Positions 60,189-64,000 of a stretch of DNA of 64,000 bases are shown piece after piece (the first letter of the stretch is position 1; each line of letters begins with the position of its first letter). The DNA is taken from assembly GCA_023437305.1 (NCBI GenBank), contig JAEZGN010000007.1, positions 1 to 64,000 of the forward strand, read 5' to 3'. The stretch comes from Bacteroidota bacterium. GTDB lineage: Bacteria; Bacteroidota; Bacteroidia; Bacteroidales; Dysgonomonadaceae. The position numbers and the translations under genes were made by a program. A model generated the notes under the pieces. It searched no databases. It worked only from the letters and a program-made list of their open reading frames with translations, and was not told the origin of the DNA.

Positions 60189-60219
60189 AAAACCCCGATT
60201 GGTAAACAATCGGGGTTTT
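60189..60219 (+). terminator. Terminator after pnp
   Basis: AAAACCCCGATT (60189-60200) pairs perfectly with 60208-60219 around a 7-base loop and ends in TTTTATATTT. A 12-bp GC-cored stem between pnp and the convergent tatC, which may act for both strands since both arms are flanked by A/T runs. Confidence 0.9.
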
Positions 60220-60294
60220 ATATTTATCGATATTTTATCTTTTAATAGAAAGATAGATTCTTTTGATAATTTATCTTTCAGGTAATCTTTACTA

Positions 60295-61149
60295 TTACGA
60301 AGTCTTTATTTCTATGTCGGCAGTATTATCTTCATCCTCATCTTCCTCATCAGTTTCTTTTGGTGCAGGTTTTACCATAAAACGGCTCAATTCAAAAAGC
60401 AAATAGAGAGGTACAAACACAACAGAAAGAGTAAATGGATCTCCTGACGGAGTGATTATGGCTGATAATACCAATAGTCCAACAATGGCGTGTCTTCTAA
60501 ATTTCTTGAAGAAAGATCTATTTAGAAAACCTAATTGAGATAAAAGCCACGATACCAAAGGAAGTTCGAATACAACTCCCATGATGAATATCAACGTAAG
60601 GAAATTATCCATATACGAATCTAACGAAATCGTATTTTCGATCATCTCACTTAATTGGTATGTCGATAAGAATCGGAATGTCATAGGGAATACAAGAAAA
60701 TATCCTACAGCACATCCGATAAAGAACATGCCTGTTCCGAACAGAAATACCCATCTGATACTCTTCTTCTCATTAGAATAGAGAGCAGGGCTTACGAAGC
60801 GCCACACTTCAAATGCAAGGTATGGGAATGTCAAGATTAGAGCAAACCAAAATGAAGTGGTCATGTGCCTGAAAAACTGCGAAGTAAGATTATAGTTTAT
60901 AATCTTAATATGAAATGTATCATCGCAGAAGTCGGGCATAAATGGCACGGATGATGTCACATAACATAGATATTTATACAATACAAAGTCCGAACGGGTA
61001 GGACCCATTATCCAGCTGTCGTATATATACGGCATGATTGCAAAACCAAGTATCGCAAAAACAAATAAGGCAATGATAGACCTGATGAGAGTCCATCGTA
61101 GTTCTTCTAAATGATCCCAAAAGGACATTCCTTCATTGTTCTCTTCCAT
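60295..61149 (-). CDS. tatC: Twin-arginine translocase subunit TatC
   Basis: This 284-residue membrane protein has six helices and TatC hallmarks: MSFWDHLEELRWTLIRSIIA at the start, FWFALILTFPYLAFEVWRFV with the conserved F-P-x-x-x-x-E-x-W, PALYSNEKKSIRWVFLFGTG, and GVVFELPLVSWLLSQLGF. It reads the twin-arginine signal and, with TatA, moves folded proteins across the inner membrane. An acidic tail (EDEDEDNTADIEIKTS) ends the protein. It starts 14 bases after the tatA stop. Confidence 0.95.
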   Translation of the reverse strand: MEENNEGMSFWDHLEELRWTLIRSIIALFVFAILGFAIMPYIYDSWIMGPTRSDFVLYKYLCYVTSSVPFMPDFCDDTFHIKIINYNLTSQFFRHMTTSFWFALILTFPYLAFEVWRFVSPALYSNEKKSIRWVFLFGTGMFFIGCAVGYFLVFPMTFRFLSTYQLSEMIENTISLDSYMDNFLTLIFIMGVVFELPLVSWLLSQLGFLNRSFFKKFRRHAIVGLLVLSAIITPSGDPFTLSVVFVPLYLLFELSRFMVKPAPKETDEEDEDEDNTADIEIKTS

Positions 61150-61163
61150 AGAAGTATACTACG

Positions 61164-61367
61164 TCAGTCCTTTTTAGTTGTTGTATCGTTATCTCCGGTT
61201 ATATCATCTTCTATACCTTTAACTCCCTCTTTGAAGTTTTTGATACCTTTTCCTAATCCTTTCATTAGTTCAGGTATTTTGCGTCCCCCGAAAAGTAAAA
61301 GTACAACTATGGCTATGATGATGATTTCACCTGTTCCCAAATTTCCTAAAAATAATAAGGTATTCAT
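61164..61367 (-). CDS. tatA: Twin-arginine translocase subunit TatA
   Basis: This 67-residue protein has one N-terminal membrane helix (GNLGTGEIIIIAIVVLLLFG) and the FGGRKIPELMKGLGKGIKNF amphipathic helix typical of TatA/TatE, followed by a polar tail. It forms the pore. No TatB gene is found near; Bacteroidota often use a two-component TatAC system. It is directly upstream of tatC. Confidence 0.95.
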   Translation of the reverse strand: MNTLLFLGNLGTGEIIIIAIVVLLLFGGRKIPELMKGLGKGIKNFKEGVKGIEDDITGDNDTTTKKD

Positions 61368-61504
61368 GATTTTTGTTTTTTTTAGTGCTTTATGATATTA
61401 TTTCTTGCTAGATTGTTTTCAGTTGACAAAATAATATAAATAATATCTAACAAAGCGGATATGTTTTAATATTTATTTCTTTTTAACACAGTAAGAAAGG
61501 CATC

Positions 61505-62473
61505 TTATTTGTCTCCTTGAATAATCTTGTCTTCTAATGCCGGAGTGCAGTACATTTTATACTCTCCATCCTCGTCACAGATAAATATAGCCTCAATTTC
61601 AGCATTCTTATTTATCCATTCCAACGACTTGTCTACTCCCGCAACCAGAAATGCTGTGGCATAGGCATCTGCTGTGAGACAATCGTTAGCTATCACTGTT
61701 GTGGATAGTAGATTATGCTGTGCCGGATAGCCTGTTGCCGGATTGATTGTATGCGTTATTTTTTCTCCATTTTCGATATAAAACTGTCTGTAATTTCCCG
61801 AAGTGGCTATCCCTATGTTTGTAATTTGCAGAATAGCTTGCATATCTTGTCCCGGAATAAGGTTGCTTTCGGATGGGCGGTCAATACCTATTCTCCAGTC
61901 TTCGCCATGAGGATTTTCTCCTTTTACTCGAATTTCTCCTCCGATCTCTACAAGATAATTAGGGCATTCATGCTGTTCCAAAAATGAAGCTACAATATCA
62001 GCGGAGTATCCTTTTGCAATAGCATTTACATTTAATACAATATTGGGATGATCTTTTACAACGCGTTTGTCCTTAATGCTTATTTTGTCCATTCCTATAT
62101 ACTTTCTCATCTCTTCTATCTGTTCTTTACTTGGCAGACATTTGTCTTGAGAGCTAAATCCCCAAGCCCTGAATAGCGGTTCTGCCGAGATGTCGAAAGT
62201 ATTTTCTGTGTGGGCACTTATTTCTTTTGCTTTGGTGAAGACTGTATAAAAATAATCATCTATTTCTATATCTTCATTTCTGTTGACTCTCGAAATAATG
62301 GATTCATTGTCATATACCGATAATGATTTTTCGAAGTTGGCAAGCAGCTCTTCTATTTCAGGTTGAAAATCTCTATCTTCACTATCTTGATATATAATAT
62401 TATAGCTAGTTCCTTCAGCCCTACCTTGTATATTGTAGTAGAAGGAGCCGTTGTCGGCCATTACTGCGTTCAT
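61505..62473 (-). CDS. apbE: FAD:protein FMN transferase ApbE, lacking an export signal
   Basis: This 322-residue enzyme attaches FMN to threonine residues of proteins such as NqrB/C and RnfG. It has the ApbE landmarks YNIQGRAEGTSYNIIYQD, SVYDNESIISRVNRN, TFDISAEPLFRAWGF, LNVNAIAKGYSADIVASFL, VEIGGEIRVKGENPHG and HTINPATGYPAQH, and the metal-binding DAYATAFLVAG region. Family members are usually lipoproteins of about 330-350 residues exported to the periplasm; here the frame starts MNAVMADNGSFYYN with a stop directly before it, so no signal peptide is seen. Either the enzyme acts inside the cell or the signal was lost by a frameshift or altered start. Confidence 0.88.
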   Translation of the reverse strand: MNAVMADNGSFYYNIQGRAEGTSYNIIYQDSEDRDFQPEIEELLANFEKSLSVYDNESIISRVNRNEDIEIDDYFYTVFTKAKEISAHTENTFDISAEPLFRAWGFSSQDKCLPSKEQIEEMRKYIGMDKISIKDKRVVKDHPNIVLNVNAIAKGYSADIVASFLEQHECPNYLVEIGGEIRVKGENPHGEDWRIGIDRPSESNLIPGQDMQAILQITNIGIATSGNYRQFYIENGEKITHTINPATGYPAQHNLLSTTVIANDCLTADAYATAFLVAGVDKSLEWINKNAEIEAIFICDEDGEYKMYCTPALEDKIIQGDK

Positions 62474-62611
62474 CTATTGGCTTGTATACTTTTTTAGCAA
62501 TGTGGTTTGTCATAATGAACGGAGAGAAGAATTTCTTTAAAGAAATATATATTTGCTAAATTGATTTTCAAATCACTCCGTCCAATCTGACAAAAGCATA
62601 TCTAATTTTTC

Positions 62612-63502
62612 TTATTTGTCGTAGCTTTCTTTTACTAAAGGACAATTTAATAAATAGTCAAGGCTTTTCTTTACACTTTCTTCCGGAGTAAAGCTATATT
62701 GCTCTACTTCTACTACAAGATGTTTAACCCCCGCAGCATCAGTGTTGTTGAAAATAGCGTCAAAACCTACCATGCCACTTTGTCCAAGTTCTCTGTTGTC
62801 TTTGATATGAAGCAAAGTGAAACGGTTTTTATATTTATTGAAATAATCTACAGGGCTTTTACCTCCTCTTACTACCCAGTACACATCCATTTCGAAGAAT
62901 ACATATTCGGGGTTTGTATTTTCTAGCATATAGTCGTACATAACCTTGTCTTCGATCTTGTTTTTCAGTTCGAAGTCGTGATTATGATAGCCAAAGAGCA
63001 TGCCATTTTCTTTACATCTCTTACCTATTTCGTTATAGTATTCACAATATGTTTGTAAGTCTTTCAATGTTTTAGGTGTATCCATCCATGGAGTTACAAT
63101 GTATTTCATTCCTGCTGCTTTGTGTGCTGCAATACATTGATCCCACCATTTAAGTGCTTCTGTAAAATCTTTAGAAGCCAGTTCTTTTTCTGTAAGACCT
63201 TTTCCGGTATGAGAAGAAAGCACTTTCATGCCGGCTTTTTCTATACTTGCCTTAAACTCTTGAGGTGTCTTTCCATAGAATTTTCCGTCTGCATAGTTGG
63301 CAGCCTCTACCGATGTGAATCCCATTTCTCCAGCTTTCTTGATTGTTGCATCGTAGTCTTTAGCAATGTCGTCTCTCAACGAGTACAATTGTAGAGAAAT
63401 ATCTTTCTTTACAGGTGCAGCCTGTTTTTGGGTTGCATCTGCTTTTGGATTGCAAGAGGCTAACATAAGGAGAGTGGTAGCTATAATAATTGATACTTTC
63501 AT
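62612..63502 (-). CDS. Sugar phosphate isomerase/epimerase lipoprotein (TIM barrel)
   Basis: This 296-residue protein has a lipoprotein signal (VSIIIATTLLMLASCNP) and a xylose-isomerase-like TIM barrel: ISLQLYSLRDDIAKDYDATI, GFTSVEAANYADGKFYGKTP, MLFGYHNHDFELKN, VFFEMDVYWVVRGGKSPVDY and FTLLHIKDNRELGQSG, with E/D/H residues that bind a metal. Members of this secreted group accompany DUF1080 proteins in Bacteroidota carbohydrate loci and act on keto- or inosose-type sugars, most still untested. The upstream gene at 63592 is of DUF1080 type, which fits that pattern. A hairpin (63527-63563) lies between the two. Confidence 0.88.
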   Translation of the reverse strand: MKVSIIIATTLLMLASCNPKADATQKQAAPVKKDISLQLYSLRDDIAKDYDATIKKAGEMGFTSVEAANYADGKFYGKTPQEFKASIEKAGMKVLSSHTGKGLTEKELASKDFTEALKWWDQCIAAHKAAGMKYIVTPWMDTPKTLKDLQTYCEYYNEIGKRCKENGMLFGYHNHDFELKNKIEDKVMYDYMLENTNPEYVFFEMDVYWVVRGGKSPVDYFNKYKNRFTLLHIKDNRELGQSGMVGFDAIFNNTDAAGVKHLVVEVEQYSFTPEESVKKSLDYLLNCPLVKESYDK

Positions 63503-63526
63503 GATAATATAAGATTATTTTAAAAG

Positions 63527-63563
63527 CCAAATCCAAGAAGGGGCAAGCCCTTCAAGGATTTGG
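63527..63563. terminator. Intercistronic hairpin between DUF1080 and isomerase genes
   Basis: CCAAATCC (63527-63534) pairs with GGATTTGG (63556-63563), and GAAGGG (63537-63542) with CCCTTC (63548-63553), with AA/AA mismatches between. No T-run follows on the minus strand, so it may slow transcription or protect mRNA between the two genes rather than end it. Confidence 0.6.
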
Positions 63564-63591
63564 AAGATATTTTAATAGAAAAAACTAGTTG

Positions 63592-64000
63592 TTAGTCTAG
63601 GATTTTGATTCTGATATTACGGAACCAAACATCATCTCCATGATCTTGAAGACCAATATACCCTTCTCTGTTAGGTCCACCGCAGTTGTTCAGCAATTCG
63701 TAAGCCAAAGGCCACTTTTCTTCGCTGAATTTGCTTGCTTGAAGCATTTCTGTCCATTGTGGAGTCCATAGGTGATATTCAACTACGTTTTCGCCATTTT
63801 GTCCATGAACTACAGTTCCTTTGTAAACCATAACTTTCGCTTTGTTCCATTCGCCGAATGGTTTAGAGTTTTGTGGTTTAGCTGGGATCATATCATACAG
63901 TGACATTGATTGACGATTGTTGTCTTTACCCATTTTTGCATCAGGGTGGTTTGCATTGTCTAATACTTGAGCTTCAGGAGCTGAAATATAGATAGGTTCC
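63592..64000 (-). CDS. DUF1080 (3-keto-disaccharide hydrolase) protein, C-terminal part
   Basis: The frame is open past the window edge (136 residues seen; an ATG at 63933 is internal), reading EPIYISAPEAQVLDNANHPD, SMSLYDMIPAKPQNSKPFGE, WNKAKVMVYKGTVVHGQNGE and EGYIGLQDHGDDVWFRNIRI. This is the end of a DUF1080/3-keto-disaccharide hydrolase domain, a concanavalin-like beta-sandwich with the IGLQDHGD...FRNI signature. Such proteins split or bind oxidised sugars. It is followed by the isomerase/epimerase lipoprotein gene on the same strand, and the two probably work in one sugar pathway. Confidence 0.9.
   Translation of the reverse strand, partial: EPIYISAPEAQVLDNANHPDAKMGKDNNRQSMSLYDMIPAKPQNSKPFGEWNKAKVMVYKGTVVHGQNGENVVEYHLWTPQWTEMLQASKFSEEKWPLAYELLNNCGGPNREGYIGLQDHGDDVWFRNIRIKILD

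Noticed and set aside
1..64000. CRISPR arrays, tRNA or rRNA genes, insertion sequences
   Set aside because: I saw no regularly spaced repeats, cloverleaf candidates or transposase genes in the gaps; a computed search such as tRNAscan or ISfinder would be decisive.

Overview
The window looks like chromosomal DNA of a Bacteroidota bacterium, most likely Bacteroidales of the Dysgonomonas type. The evidence is a recurring TAnnTTTG promoter -7 element 20-55 bases before many start codons, Bacteroidales families (DUF3256, DUF5715, DUF1080, BfmA/BtgA mobilisation genes), TatA and TatC without TatB, and generally AT-rich codon use. The genus is inferred from gene content only.

Bases 1-478 are the end of a FadL/OmpP1-type outer-membrane barrel gene. 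Bases 481-4600 carry a mobilisation module. A structured, probably oriT-containing leader is followed by BfmA/BtgA, a BfmB/BtgB-type relaxase and a VirD4/TraG-type coupling protein joined by ATGA overlaps, and then by a 47-residue membrane peptide and two small antitoxin-like genes. No integrase or clear end of the element is visible here.

Bases 4700-12600 form a very AT-rich defence island. It holds a modification-reader (EVE/PUA-like)-HNH nuclease overlapping a MazG-type pyrophosphohydrolase, a second EVE-HNH nuclease divergent from a NUDIX hydrolase, a four-helix membrane protein, an AbiE toxin-antitoxin pair and an 809-residue protein joining an HsdR_N/PD-(D/E)XK-like domain to a P-loop ATPase. 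After trhO there is a second small island (14518-16006): a nucleotidyltransferase-HEPN fusion coupled to a protein with a HEPN-like RHxxxH motif.

From 16 kb on, the genes are mostly housekeeping: a six-hairpin glycosidase; the complete pstSCAB-phoU phosphate operon followed by a PhoB/PhoR-like pair, with 11-bp phased repeats in front of pstS; fructose-6-phosphate aldolase-like protein; EamA, OPT, Dcu and CPA2 transporters; an M48 protease; a large outer-membrane protein; a DUF2625-xanthine permease-xpt operon; rsmE; a truA-nhaA-eamA-DUF3256 operon; TrmH-type methyltransferase; TetR and fabG. A TonB receptor-MFS-hemN operon (53-57.8 kb) suggests uptake of a porphyrin or other iron compound linked to haem synthesis. 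The window closes with pnp, tatAC, apbE, a sugar isomerase/epimerase lipoprotein and a DUF1080 gene cut by the edge.

The best candidates for undescribed biology are the EVE-HNH/MazG/NUDIX cluster, the 809-residue nuclease-ATPase, the coupled HEPN pair, a HicB-like plus Phd-like antitoxin fusion containing a 28-bp perfect palindrome, and the TonB-MFS-HemN operon.
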